Of a stretch of DNA of 64,000 nucleotides, positions 35,473-45,484 are shown in pieces. Within the stretch, counting starts at the first letter, position 1. Each line of letters starts with the position of its first letter. The notes under the pieces were generated by a model. It was not told the DNA's origin. It ran no database searches and worked only from the letters and a program-made list of their open reading frames with translations. Source of the DNA: Parasalinivibrio latis (GTDB lineage: Bacteria; Pseudomonadota; Gammaproteobacteria; Enterobacterales; Vibrionaceae); assembly GCF_036825535.1 (NCBI RefSeq), contig NZ_CP098813.1, forward strand, positions 248,001 to 312,000, written 5' to 3'. The position numbers and the translations under genes were made by a program.

Positions 35473-36378
35473 ATGAACCTTTTAAAAGCCACTTGCCTTG
35501 GGCTCGTTATTACCCTTGCCGGTTGCCATAGTGCAGTAAATGCACAGGCCCCTGCACAGACACCAAATACTGCCCCCAAACAACCGGAAACCAACCAACC
35601 TGAAAGCATTCCGCCAATGCTTGCCGAAGTGCCGCCGCCCATTCAGGACGGAGACTGGTACCGGCCTCCTGTTATGGCAACATGGCAGTGGCAGTTACAG
35701 GGCAGCCTTGATGTTGACTATGCAGTCGATCTTTATGACATCGACCTTTTTGATACTTCCCAAGCCACCATTCAATCCCTCCAACAAAGCGGCAAGCGCG
35801 TTATCTGTTATTTTTCAGCCGGAACATATGAAGATTGGCGATCAGATGCTTCCCAATTCCCGTTAACCGCATTGGGCAACCCATTGGCCGACTGGGAAGG
35901 GGAGCGTTGGCTGGACATACGCAATCAGGGCATCCGACCTGTCCTCGAAAAGCGGCTTGATTTGGCGGTATCCAAAGGATGTGATGGTGTGGAGCCTGAC
36001 AACGTTGATGCCTACTCAAACCCCTCTGGCTTTCCGTTAACCTATCAGGCTCAAATAGATTTCAACAGATGGATGGCAAACGAGGCACATGAACGTGGGC
36101 TGGCGGTGGCGCTTAAGAATTCGGTCGGCCAGGTTACTGACCTGGTGAACTATTATGATTTGGCAGTGAATGAATCCTGCTTCCGCTACAACGAATGCGA
36201 CAAACTCAGTCCCTTTATTGAGCAGGGCAAAGCAGTACTCCATGTCGAGTATCCATTCCGGAAACTCGATACTGAAGATGAGCGGACAGCATTTTGCCAA
36301 CAAATGCAGGACAGACAGTTCAGCAGCATGATCCTTAACCGTAAGCTTAATGGTAAACAGCGCTACAGTTGCCTTTAA
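35473..36378 (+). CDS. GH114-like endo-alpha-1,4-polygalactosaminidase lipoprotein
   Basis: A 301-residue lipoprotein: the lipobox is LAGC (Cys18), followed by a Pro/Gln/Thr-rich linker to about residue 58. The catalytic domain opens with WQWQLQGSLD, contains the family signatures VICYFSAGTYEDWR, GNPLADWEGERWLDIRN and KGCDGVEPDNVDAY (the acidic catalytic cluster), and ends with VAVNESCFRYNEC-type sequence. GH114 enzymes cut polymers of partly deacetylated alpha-1,4-galactosamine. In a cell rich in cyclic-di-GMP regulators this could trim a biofilm polysaccharide, which is inference. The ATG at 35473 fits the signal peptide; the reading frame is open further upstream, overlapping murQ. Confidence 0.85.
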   Translation: MNLLKATCLGLVITLAGCHSAVNAQAPAQTPNTAPKQPETNQPESIPPMLAEVPPPIQDGDWYRPPVMATWQWQLQGSLDVDYAVDLYDIDLFDTSQATIQSLQQSGKRVICYFSAGTYEDWRSDASQFPLTALGNPLADWEGERWLDIRNQGIRPVLEKRLDLAVSKGCDGVEPDNVDAYSNPSGFPLTYQAQIDFNRWMANEAHERGLAVALKNSVGQVTDLVNYYDLAVNESCFRYNECDKLSPFIEQGKAVLHVEYPFRKLDTEDERTAFCQQMQDRQFSSMILNRKLNGKQRYSCL

Positions 36379-36428
36379 GTCACCAAGACAAACGGCCTGT
36401 TGCTCTATCTGCAACAGGCTTTGCTCTT

Positions 36429-37643
36429 TTAATCCAATGCTTTCAAATGAGCCTGAAAAGGTTCTGTCAGGTGTTGGGGCCAGGCTTTATAAAGTGATAC
36501 GGAATCGCACTGCTGAAACTGGCAGAATCGCTTAATCTCCGTAACGAACGCAGACATAAGTGCATCGCTGTCAAAACGATGGGGTTCCAAATATAGGTTT
36601 TTAATTTCCAAGTGACGTGTTTTCCGGTGTGCTTTGCAATCCATTCTCCCAATAAATTCATCACGGTAAAGTAAAGGAAGGCAGAAGTACCCATATTTAC
36701 GCTTAGCTTCAGGTACATAGCACTCTATCTGGTAATCAAATTCGAACAGGGATTTCAATCGTTCACGTTGAATAACGCTGTTGTCAAACGGGGAAAGGAT
36801 GACCAGACGGTCAGACACACGGGGTGAAGGTTGCTCGAATACCCCCGCTAACATTAAATAGCTTTCGCCACTTTGAAGCCGCACTTCCTCCAACTCTTTT
36901 TGTTTTAGCTTCTCATCCACAAATATTTTCACCGCTTTGCGCAAGCCGGTGTTTCGGCGAAGGTAAGTCATCCCCTTGAGTGAGACAACGCCATGACAGC
37001 GTAACTGTTGCTCTACAAGGTGTTGAGCAAACTCTTCATTGTTTGGCATTTTAAGGTCTACACCGCTGGGCAAGACCCTTTCAGTAAGATCGTAGCTCTT
37101 CTGGAACCCCGCACGATCACTTACCATCAAATCGCCTTCCATATACAATTGCTCAAGTGCTTTCTTCGCCGGTTTCCAGTCCCACCAGCCTGAACTTTTA
37201 TTCGTATGTTTTTCCAAATCCCTGGAACGGAGTGCACCGTCTGAACGGATCCTCGCCAATAGTTCTGACATCAATTTTCTGTCGCAGTTTCTGTACCAGT
37301 GCACTTGCCCGTTTTTAATAGCGTGCTTGTAAGGCAAAGAAAAGCGGAAATCGGTGATGGGCAGGAAAGCTGCCGCATGCGCCCAATACTCAAATATCTC
37401 CCCGTCCTGCAACAGTCGGTTGATCATCAGGTTGTTGAAATTGGGAACCCGGCAATACAGTACATGGTGGTGAGCCCGTTCAACCACAGAGATAGTGTCA
37501 ATTTGCACGTACCCCAAATGGTTAATTGCAGCACGGACGCCGGAAAGACCGGCGCCAAAGGGCTTTCTATGCAGTAGCCCCTGTGCAGCCAGGGCGATGC
37601 GGCGAACTTTTGCAGTATCTTTCCGGTTTTTTATATTAATCAT
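36429..37643 (-). CDS. YcaQ-family DNA glycosylase (winged-helix, crosslink repair)
   Basis: A 404-residue protein of the HTH_42/YcaQ (AlkX) family. The catalytic Gln-x-Asp is in LGYVQIDTISVVERAHHHVL, and the family signatures EYWAHAAAFLP, SGWWDWKPAKKALEQLYMEGDLM and LSPFDNSVIQRERLKSLFEFDY follow. E. coli YcaQ excises interstrand crosslinks and bulky N-linked damage. The ATG at 37643 is chosen for the AAGCAGG upstream; two earlier starts up to 37721 would overlap the end of the phosphatase gene. It is likely in the same transcript as that gene. Confidence 0.9.
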   Translation of the reverse strand: MINIKNRKDTAKVRRIALAAQGLLHRKPFGAGLSGVRAAINHLGYVQIDTISVVERAHHHVLYCRVPNFNNLMINRLLQDGEIFEYWAHAAAFLPITDFRFSLPYKHAIKNGQVHWYRNCDRKLMSELLARIRSDGALRSRDLEKHTNKSSGWWDWKPAKKALEQLYMEGDLMVSDRAGFQKSYDLTERVLPSGVDLKMPNNEEFAQHLVEQQLRCHGVVSLKGMTYLRRNTGLRKAVKIFVDEKLKQKELEEVRLQSGESYLMLAGVFEQPSPRVSDRLVILSPFDNSVIQRERLKSLFEFDYQIECYVPEAKRKYGYFCLPLLYRDEFIGRMDCKAHRKTRHLEIKNLYLEPHRFDSDALMSAFVTEIKRFCQFQQCDSVSLYKAWPQHLTEPFQAHLKALD

Positions 37644-37677
37644 CCTGCTTCCCTGCTCCAAGCTGCTTACAATGGGA

Positions 37678-39570
37678 CTAGTCATCCTTCGGCGGCGGAA
37701 AATGTACCTGTTTACCCTCACCGGTCAGCAATGAGATTTCCGTAGGCACGCCATCCTCCCCTATCCGCACTTCGCCGATTGCTGTCGAGTTTACCAGCCG
37801 GTTACCTCCCGGTAAGTCAGGGTCGCGTTTCAGGACTTTCATCCGCTTACGTTTGGTAAACAGGTTCAACGGTGAATACGGTGCATACAGCACCCGGTCT
37901 GCCAGCTCACAAACCCGCAGCAGTTTTTCCGGGAAGGTGTTTTTAATCCCACTGCAGCAAATCTGGTAAATGTGTGGGCTATTACGCCGGAATCGTAAAC
38001 GGATATCGTAGGCGAACGAATAGTGCACGTCCCCAGACAACACAACGAAATTGGTTGGTGTCTTGGTGTGGGTAAAGATACTCAGCAGGGTATTTGCTGA
38101 GCCCGGATGGGCCATCCAGTTTTCGGCATCCACCATCAGGGGCAAGCCAAACCAGGTGAAAACCCGTTGAATCGCTTCAATAAACTTTACCCCGAACATT
38201 GGGGTAGCCGAAACGACAATGACCGCTTGCTCACCGAGGGTCGCTTGCTGGAACGCCATCAGGGATTCCCAGTCCATCAGGCCAGATGGCTTGTTCATCC
38301 GGGATTCCGATTGCCAGCGTTGGGTCCGGGTGTCCAGTACCAGTATTTTGGGTGAGGTTTCTACCTCGTAGTGCCAGTGGTTAAACTGGTAAAGCGTATC
38401 GATAAACTGCTGGTGATGGGAAGAAGATGCAAAGCCATCCTGCCCTTCCGAATAGATACTGTCCGCCATCTGCTCCCAATTATCTGGGAAGTTTTCCGGG
38501 GCGTTCCCCCACCCCTGGCACAACCAGTAAGCCAGCAGACCGTTTCCAATAATTATGCGGGAGAAAGGGTGCGAATAAGCTGCCTGTTCCCAGCCAACAG
38601 TCAGGTTCCAGTCGTCAGTCACATCATGGTCATCAAAGATCATGTACGTTGGCAGGTGTGCGAGCAGGCGACGAACCTTTGAAAGGCCAGCGGTAAAGCT
38701 TTCAATCGCTTCTTTTTCTTCAAGCCAGCGAGTTCTCTGGGCTTCAGTCAGTGACTGAGGGGGAGTCAGGTCTATATTACGCCAACCGGATGGAGACCAG
38801 ACAAGACAGTACATGCCAATAAACTCGGCCAACGAAATCAGGTGATTGTCGCAATCTGTCGATGTAAATACCGGTTGCTTCCGCCATTTCATCGCTGCAG
38901 TTTCGGGTACTTTGCTGACAGGCAAGACGGAATTTCGCCCATAAATATTGGAAACGGCATGACGTAACGCGACAGTGTCCCCCACGCAGGCATCGGAGAA
39001 TTTTTCCTCTACCAGTCCGTACTGTTCTCCAAACTGTTGAATAGCCCCCAGTAACGGCCCTGCCACATGATCCGCATAAATCTGGTCACCACTCATAATC
39101 AGCACACATGGCCTGTCTGTCGCTGCCAGGCCGGCAAGCTTTTTGTCGGCAGCAACCAAGCTGTCAGCACCTGTGTGTGAAGGGTTTCGGCAGGAGCCGT
39201 GCAACAGGTAACTAGCACGGGAGCAAATGGTAAACTCTACCCTTTTCTCCCCTTCGTAGAGTATACCGGGGACCAAGTCCGCCATATTGCCCTGTTCAGT
39301 TTCAATATCGTATTCAAGTGCGGTATCAACAGGGAAATTCCCGTTCAGTGTCACCAGGCACACCCACGCACTGTTTCCTACCCGTACCTGCCGCGCTTCG
39401 TCCAAAGCTGTTCCCGCTAACCGCTCACCTTCCTGATACACAGACAGATTGCCGCTGAGAAGTGTGGAGGAGACATACCAAACAGTCACTTCTGAAGGAG
39501 AGACTTTTCGAAGAATGGGTCCGGCGAGAAAAACCGGCACAGTGTTTGTTGAGGAAGCTTGATTCTGCAC
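37678..39570 (-). CDS. PhoD-like metallophosphatase superfamily protein
   Basis: A 630-residue protein. An N-terminal beta domain (about 1-115, VFLAGPILRKVSPSEVTVWY) is followed by a calcineurin-like core with LHGSCRNPS, VLIMSGDQIYADH (metal Asp), MIFDDHDVTDDW (metal Asp-His-Asp) and VVLSGDVHYSFAYDI (metal His pair). There is no Tat or Sec signal, unlike secreted PhoD, so it appears cytoplasmic. Related proteins are annotated as alkaline phosphatase family of unknown substrate. The start codon is GTG at 39570. It runs toward the YcaQ-like gene, which starts within 40 bases of its stop. Confidence 0.88.
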   Translation of the reverse strand: MQNQASSTNTVPVFLAGPILRKVSPSEVTVWYVSSTLLSGNLSVYQEGERLAGTALDEARQVRVGNSAWVCLVTLNGNFPVDTALEYDIETEQGNMADLVPGILYEGEKRVEFTICSRASYLLHGSCRNPSHTGADSLVAADKKLAGLAATDRPCVLIMSGDQIYADHVAGPLLGAIQQFGEQYGLVEEKFSDACVGDTVALRHAVSNIYGRNSVLPVSKVPETAAMKWRKQPVFTSTDCDNHLISLAEFIGMYCLVWSPSGWRNIDLTPPQSLTEAQRTRWLEEKEAIESFTAGLSKVRRLLAHLPTYMIFDDHDVTDDWNLTVGWEQAAYSHPFSRIIIGNGLLAYWLCQGWGNAPENFPDNWEQMADSIYSEGQDGFASSSHHQQFIDTLYQFNHWHYEVETSPKILVLDTRTQRWQSESRMNKPSGLMDWESLMAFQQATLGEQAVIVVSATPMFGVKFIEAIQRVFTWFGLPLMVDAENWMAHPGSANTLLSIFTHTKTPTNFVVLSGDVHYSFAYDIRLRFRRNSPHIYQICCSGIKNTFPEKLLRVCELADRVLYAPYSPLNLFTKRKRMKVLKRDPDLPGGNRLVNSTAIGEVRIGEDGVPTEISLLTGEGKQVHFPPPKDD

Positions 39571-39898
39571 GTCTTTTATTTTTTCTTTTGAACCAGGTTA
39601 TGCCTGAACCTTACAGCAAAACGGCTGAATCCAAAATGAATCAGGCGCCATATTACTCACCAATCTCAATATATTGTGGCTATCCAACATCAGCCAGGAT
39701 GAGTACCAATGGAGCGCAGTCACCCCATATGAGAGAGCAGACATCAACAAACAGGCGATAATCAATCACTTGTCTATACTTAGCGATAGTTGTGCCAGTT
39801 GTAAAACGTCGATGCACCGGCGATATGTGAAATACAGTTACTGACTGCACTCTATATCATCAATGCAAATATGGCTTGCTGACGTTATGGGAAAGGAT
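39571..39898. other. Intergenic region between the phosphatase and a hybrid kinase
   Basis: About 328 bases separating two divergent genes. No coding frame, tRNA or clear operator was recognised; it should contain both promoters. Confidence 0.45.
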
Positions 39899-42800
39899 AT
39901 GAGGTCAATTAAAAGCACGTTTATTGTACTTTTCTCCCTGATGATTATTTTTACCGTCGCCATGACCCTCACCGCTTTGTTTTCTACGCACGCACTCAAT
40001 GAAGACCGGGCCGGACACAGTGAGCTGACTGTTTTTTACAAGCTCTCTCATGAACTAAAGCAAAGCTCCGACCATCTGACAAAATTTGCGCGAGCTTATG
40101 TCTCTACAGGGGATGAAAAATGGAAACGTCTCTATTACCGGGTGTTGGATCTTCGTGCAGGTAAGTTTACGCTCCCGGAAAGAGCCCTCTACGACTACTG
40201 GGATCAGGCATCAAAGCAAAACTCACTTTTCTCAGCCACCCCGACCCCGAACAGTGGGCAATCACTCATTGAACGAATCAGCCAGTCCAGTCTCAAGCAG
40301 GATGAAATCTCACAACTCGCCCGCGCCCTGAACCTGTCTGAATCCCTCGTCGAGCTGGAAGTAGAAGCTTTTAACGTCATAGAACACATAAAAGCAACAC
40401 AGGTTTCGTTTAGTGCAGAAAATGCTGGTCAGGAATTGCTTTACAGCGAGCAGTATTTTGATGAAAAAGCCAAGATCATGTCTGCCATTGCCGCAGCGCA
40501 CAACCAGATTATCGAACGGATAAATACACAAATAGAGTCGGTAGAATCTGGAGCAAGGCGCTTGGAATTGCTGGAACTCTCGATGGCTGGCTTGCTATTG
40601 ATAACCATTGTCACATCATTTACCAAGCTCCTCAGCCAATTTATCAACCCTATGAGCAGTACATTGCGCAAGGTCGTCTCTCACGTTGAAAAGGACGATT
40701 TTGCTTTTACCCTGGACAGTTCAAAAGGCGGGGAAATTGGCCACTTTGCCAATTCACTCAATTCGGTTTTCCAACGCATTTCGATGCAACTTTCTCGCAA
40801 TAATGTGCTTAAGGACTTCAACATTGTCCTGCGCAACGCCCAGTCCACGGAACATGTTTGCAATGAAGTTACCCGCTTCCTCGCGGAGCGGTTAGACGTG
40901 GCGCAAACCGGAATATACGTCAAAGATGGTGACAAGCTCATCCGCATGTCAGGCATCGGGTACGGCGACGCAGCACCCGATACGTTTCTCTCCCCCACCT
41001 CAACCCAAGTAAGTATCTTAAATGGGGGACAGTACCACTCTATACGGAACCTCAAAGGCTCGTATGTTGTGCCGGTAAACGGTGGCAGGCTTTCTTTGGA
41101 AGAAGTACATTACTTTCCGCTGCACGTAAACGATAAACCTGTAGCATTACTCGAAATCGCCACAACCCAGCCTTTAACAGACAACAAACATGCTTTGCTG
41201 CTCGAAATCCTCGAAGACCTCTCTGTCAGCATCCAATTGACCCAAAACGCTGAAATACAGCGCCGGGCAGAACAAAGGGCTCTGGAGCAATCACTCCTTA
41301 ACAAAGAAATACTTGATGCCACACCCAACCCCATGTTCTGCCTGGATACTGATGGCCGCTTCCTGAACATCAATATGAAGTTCGCGGAGCTTCTCGGCAT
41401 GTTTGAAGTGGATATTCTCGGTTCGACGCCTTACGAAATAATGCCTGCTGATACGGCCAAGGCCCTGATGGATTCAGGGGTGGCACTGATGGAAAATCCC
41501 GGCAGTCACGACTTTGAGGTTCAATTGTCCCAACAGGACGGTACGGTGAGGGACATGCTTGTTTATGAGGCTACTTTCCATGCTGCCGACGGTTATGTCG
41601 GCGGCATCGTAGGTATTCTTCTTGACCTGACCGAGCGCAAAAAGATGGAAAACGCGTTGAGGGACGCCAAAAACGCCGCTGATGACATGAGCCGAACCAA
41701 AGATGAGTTCCTCGCCAACATGAGCCATGAAATACGCACACCCATGAATGCTATCATCGGTATGGCGCACCTTACCCTTGGTACCGAACTTTCCACTGAG
41801 CAGAACCGATACGTCAGCCGTATTAATGATTCTGCGAAAAACCTGCTCGGTATTATCAACGATATCCTCGATTTCTCTAAGATTGAAGCCGGTAAGCTGG
41901 ACGTGGAGCATATTCCGTTCCAGCTCGAAGAGGTAATGGACAACCTTGCCACCGTGATCAGCTTTAAGGCGCAGGAAAAGTCACTGGAATTTCTGTTTGA
42001 TATTGACCCTACCATTCCCACGGGGCTGGTCGGTGATCCTTTACGCATGGGTCAGGTTCTTATCAACCTGTGTGGTAACGCCGTTAAGTTCACAGACCGG
42101 GGCGAAATTGTCGTCAGTATAAAACTCAAGGAACGCTATCAGGACAGCGTGACACTGGAATGCCTTGTCCGTGACACGGGAATAGGCATTCCCGAGGAGC
42201 AACAAAGGAAGCTGTTTGAAGCTTTCTCTCAGGCAGATGGAAGTATTACACGGAAATTTGGCGGGACTGGCCTTGGGCTGAGCATTACACGACGCCTTGT
42301 CGAGCTGATGGGGGGGGATATTTCCGTCCAGAGCGAAGAAGGCAAAGGTTCAACCTTCAGCTTTACCCTCGAATGCGGCCTTCAGGAAGCCCGTATCCGG
42401 CAGCAATACCGACCCATCGCTAACCTGCGAGGCAAGCGCGTGCTGGTCGTAGATGACAATGATTCCGCCCGGGATATTATGGTAACGCTCCTTAGCGCAA
42501 TGCACTTTGACACCCAGGCCGTCAGCAGTGGTGAAGAGGCGCTCGCAGAGTTAAGTAACTCAACTTACGATATGATCTTTTTGGATTGGAACATGCCGGG
42601 AATTAATGGCGTGGATACCATGCGAAAAATCCGCAGTCTCGGTATGTCCCCTCCCCCAAAGCTATTTTTAGTTACCGCACACGGCCGGGAAGTTGGGATA
42701 AAAAGCGGAGTAAACCAGCTTGCAGATGCCCTCATTATTAAGCCTGTAAACCCATCCAACCTTATTGATGCCATTATGGACAGTTACAGGCTGTCTCCTG

Positions 42801-43864
42801 CCAAACAGCACCCATCCTCGCTGAAAGAACACAGGCCGGATTTCAGCGGCAATACCGTGCTGGTTGTTGAAGACAACGAAACCAACCAGGAAGTTGCCAA
42901 GGGCATTCTTTCTTCAGTCGGGCTGGATGTCGTTTTAGCCTGTGATGGGCAGGAGGCACTGAATAAACTTGACCACCAATACTTCGACCTTGTATTTATG
43001 GATATGCAAATGCCTGTTATGGATGGCATCACAGCCACCCAGAAAATCCGGGAACAATCGAAGTTTGCCGACCTGAAAATCATCGCCATGACAGCCAATG
43101 CTATGAAACAGGATGTTGACCGTTGCATTGAGGCGGGAATGGATGATCACATCGCAAAGCCGCTGGATGTTAACCTGCTCTACAGCAAAATCAGCCACTA
43201 CCTCAATATGCCCAAAGCGTTTCGGCCAGAAAGCGAAATTTCAATGCCACAGTTATCAGACGACAATGATATGACGTGGCCGGATGTTGAGGGTATTGAC
43301 GCACAAACCGGTATAATGCGAGTAGGTGGGAACGCAGAAACATATTGGAACCTGCTCGATAACTTTGTTTCCAGCCAGCTTCGTGAAGCACAGACTCTCC
43401 AACACGCGATTGAAACGGAAGACTGGAAAGAAGCCCTGCACCGGGTTCACACATTAAGAGGATCAGCAGGCAACCTTGGGGCTACTCACCTGGAAAATCT
43501 TGCCGAAATTATGGAGAGCAGTATCGAGGAAGCAGAGGCGCCGGATTCTGCGGTAATTGTTGACCTCATAAACCGGCTTGAGCTTCTGGACCAGCAAATA
43601 GATACGTGGAAACGGTCAGTTTACCATGTGGAAGAAGAACCAAAAGTCCAACTCGATGCCGAAACCCTTTATCACGCTCTGACTGACAGCCTTAAAAACT
43701 ACGATATCGGTGCAATGGAAATTTTCCATCAAATCAAGCCGCTGACTGCTTGGGAGCGGGCCTCTTCAGATAAACTTGAAGAAGCAATTGATCACTTTGA
43801 TTATGAAATTGCCAGCGAAATCCTCAAAGCCCTGCCTGTACCCAGAAGCAACAGGCAGGATTAA
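39899..43864 (+). CDS. Hybrid histidine kinase (HAMP-like, GAF, PAS, HisKA, HATPase, two REC, Hpt)
   Basis: About 1321 residues. TM1 is at about 7-28, a helical periplasmic domain follows to about 225, and TM2 is at 228-248. A HAMP-like linker (RKVVSHVEKDDFAF), a GAF-like domain (about 305-445), and a PAS domain (about 465-585, LDATPNPMFCLDTDGRFLNI) precede the kinase. Phospho-sites are H610 (ANMSHEIRTPMNA), D896 (IFLDWNMPG), D1035 (VFMDMQMPVMDG) and H1184 (VHTLRGSAGNLG). The output regulator is not adjacent in an operon. It shares its C-terminal architecture with the 26832 kinase but not the input half. The ATG at 39899 follows GGGAAAGG; starts up to 39863 are possible. Confidence 0.92.
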   Translation: MRSIKSTFIVLFSLMIIFTVAMTLTALFSTHALNEDRAGHSELTVFYKLSHELKQSSDHLTKFARAYVSTGDEKWKRLYYRVLDLRAGKFTLPERALYDYWDQASKQNSLFSATPTPNSGQSLIERISQSSLKQDEISQLARALNLSESLVELEVEAFNVIEHIKATQVSFSAENAGQELLYSEQYFDEKAKIMSAIAAAHNQIIERINTQIESVESGARRLELLELSMAGLLLITIVTSFTKLLSQFINPMSSTLRKVVSHVEKDDFAFTLDSSKGGEIGHFANSLNSVFQRISMQLSRNNVLKDFNIVLRNAQSTEHVCNEVTRFLAERLDVAQTGIYVKDGDKLIRMSGIGYGDAAPDTFLSPTSTQVSILNGGQYHSIRNLKGSYVVPVNGGRLSLEEVHYFPLHVNDKPVALLEIATTQPLTDNKHALLLEILEDLSVSIQLTQNAEIQRRAEQRALEQSLLNKEILDATPNPMFCLDTDGRFLNINMKFAELLGMFEVDILGSTPYEIMPADTAKALMDSGVALMENPGSHDFEVQLSQQDGTVRDMLVYEATFHAADGYVGGIVGILLDLTERKKMENALRDAKNAADDMSRTKDEFLANMSHEIRTPMNAIIGMAHLTLGTELSTEQNRYVSRINDSAKNLLGIINDILDFSKIEAGKLDVEHIPFQLEEVMDNLATVISFKAQEKSLEFLFDIDPTIPTGLVGDPLRMGQVLINLCGNAVKFTDRGEIVVSIKLKERYQDSVTLECLVRDTGIGIPEEQQRKLFEAFSQADGSITRKFGGTGLGLSITRRLVELMGGDISVQSEEGKGSTFSFTLECGLQEARIRQQYRPIANLRGKRVLVVDDNDSARDIMVTLLSAMHFDTQAVSSGEEALAELSNSTYDMIFLDWNMPGINGVDTMRKIRSLGMSPPPKLFLVTAHGREVGIKSGVNQLADALIIKPVNPSNLIDAIMDSYRLSPAKQHPSSLKEHRPDFSGNTVLVVEDNETNQEVAKGILSSVGLDVVLACDGQEALNKLDHQYFDLVFMDMQMPVMDGITATQKIREQSKFADLKIIAMTANAMKQDVDRCIEAGMDDHIAKPLDVNLLYSKISHYLNMPKAFRPESEISMPQLSDDNDMTWPDVEGIDAQTGIMRVGGNAETYWNLLDNFVSSQLREAQTLQHAIETEDWKEALHRVHTLRGSAGNLGATHLENLAEIMESSIEEAEAPDSAVIVDLINRLELLDQQIDTWKRSVYHVEEEPKVQLDAETLYHALTDSLKNYDIGAMEIFHQIKPLTAWERASSDKLEEAIDHFDYEIASEILKALPVPRSNRQD

Positions 43865-43906
43865 CCTTTATAACGAGATTTCCAAAGAGAACATTACGTG
43901 AACGTT

Positions 43907-44419
43907 CTACAACAGAATTTTGTATAACTGAAGGGATGGCATATCAGGGGCTGGTTCAACTAAACCCTGATAACTCAGGCCTGCGCCTTCAAGTACTTTT
44001 TGTGACGCCTCATTGCCTACATTAACAATGCCAAGCAGTGCGGGCATATCCATTTCATCCCTTGCCCACGCGATGGTACCGGCAACCGCTTCAGCGGTGA
44101 GCCCCTGGCGGTAGAAATCAGAAAGGATGGCATATCCAATATCCGGATGGGCCAGGTAATCACGTTTAACCAGACCACACATGCCCACCGGTTGCCCGGT
44201 CTCCTTCAACTCCATGCACCAAAGGCCGTATCCATATTTTTCATAACTGGCCAAAGGGACACTATCAAGGTAATTAATGGCGTCTTCACAAGAGCGCACG
44301 CCTTTATCCGCAATGTTTTGGATAAATCCCGGCTCATTCAGCAGTTTTTGGATAAAAGCGGCATCGTCATGGGTGAAAGCCCGAACCCGCAGACGGGATG
44401 TTTGGTAGATAATTGTCAT
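43907..44419 (-). CDS. GNAT acetyltransferase (RimJ/RimL type)
   Basis: A 170-residue GNAT: TSRLRVRAFTHDDAAFIQKLLNEPGFIQNI opens as RimJ/RimL proteins do, PVGMCGLVKRDYLAHPDIGYAI is the central strand region, and RQGLTAEAVAGTIAWARDE with NEASQKVLEGAGL is the acetyl-CoA segment. Proteins of this type often acetylate N-terminal amines of ribosomal proteins or small molecules; the substrate here is unknown. It is followed on the same strand by nothing related; a second GNAT lies 136 bases upstream. Confidence 0.9.
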   Translation of the reverse strand: MTIIYQTSRLRVRAFTHDDAAFIQKLLNEPGFIQNIADKGVRSCEDAINYLDSVPLASYEKYGYGLWCMELKETGQPVGMCGLVKRDYLAHPDIGYAILSDFYRQGLTAEAVAGTIAWARDEMDMPALLGIVNVGNEASQKVLEGAGLSYQGLVEPAPDMPSLQLYKILL

Positions 44420-44554
44420 GTTTTTAACAGGTCACAAAGCTGGGTGATTCAACATACGCCTGCTGGACGAAAAAGAAAAGGCGCGAATACTGTCTGCCAC
44501 CAACAGAAACTGATGTTGCGGTTCACAGGGACTGACGCAAGATTACTGCTGTAG

Positions 44555-45088
44555 TTATCTTCGAATACGGTAGTAACGGGTTGCCTCCCGTTCTTCCATC
44601 AGCTTCCATATTGCAGGGATTTCATCGAGCTCAGTAAAGCCGTTCTTTTGCAGCACCCTGCCCGATGCAGGGTTGCGCTCCAGGTGTCGGGCAAAAATTT
44701 CTGTCAGGCCCAGTTTTTCAAAGCAAAAATGTGTCACTGACTTTGCCGCTTCCGTGGCATACCCGTTCCCCCAATATGGAACGCCGATCCAGTAACCCAA
44801 CTCTCCCCGGCTATGCTGAATACCGTGGACCCCGATGGCACCTATCAGTTGACCGGCTTCAAAACGGTTGAACACGCCAAAAATCACCTCTTCCCTGCGC
44901 AACCAAGCAGGAAGGTGGGAAATAATCCACTGTTCAGCCAAATCATGGCTGTAGGGATGTGGCACAGCTTCGGTAGTGTCAGCGATGCGCCAGTCCCCTG
45001 CCAAATCGGCCACTTTTCCGGCATCAGCCAAGGTAAAAGGGCGAAGTGTCAGACGCTGGCTGTTGAGTACGGGTTGGCGGCAGTCCAT
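44555..45088 (-). CDS. GNAT acetyltransferase (RimJ/RimL type)
   Basis: A 177-residue GNAT. SQRLTLRPFTLADAGKVADLAGDWRIADTT is the typical opening, GELGYWIGVPYWGNGYATEAAKSV is the acetyl-CoA loop, and ERNPASGRVLQKNGFTEL is the C-terminal signature. The ATG at 45088 has GGAGAG seven bases upstream, so the 34 extra upstream codons are rejected. It sits in tandem with the GNAT at 43907; the two are only moderately alike, so they are not a recent duplication. The substrate is unknown. Confidence 0.9.
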   Translation of the reverse strand: MDCRQPVLNSQRLTLRPFTLADAGKVADLAGDWRIADTTEAVPHPYSHDLAEQWIISHLPAWLRREEVIFGVFNRFEAGQLIGAIGVHGIQHSRGELGYWIGVPYWGNGYATEAAKSVTHFCFEKLGLTEIFARHLERNPASGRVLQKNGFTELDEIPAIWKLMEEREATRYYRIRR

Positions 45089-45484
45089 TAACTCTCCGGA
45101 TAAGTAAATTCGGCTGGGTACCAAACTGTATTGGCTATTGTTCAGACTACTATAGAGAATCAACCAGTTCTGGTATTTCTCTATGATCAAGAAATTAGAA
45201 CTAATTCACTGTTGAATTGCCTATTTTTATTCCACGCCCGCAAATACCCGCAATACAAACTCCGTCCGTGCAGTCATTTTAGCGGGCGTATCTTTAACTA
45301 AAAGGTGCATTGTATTGCTGACATTTCTTTCTTTTACTCCCAATGCGCCACGCCTAAATTGGCATACATACTGATGACCCGGTATTGAAATCACATTCTC
45401 AAAACAAAAACATGTGCATCTATTTTTACACTCAAACATCTATAGGCTATTTTTAACGTTACGGGCTGATTGCAGGGAAATGGA

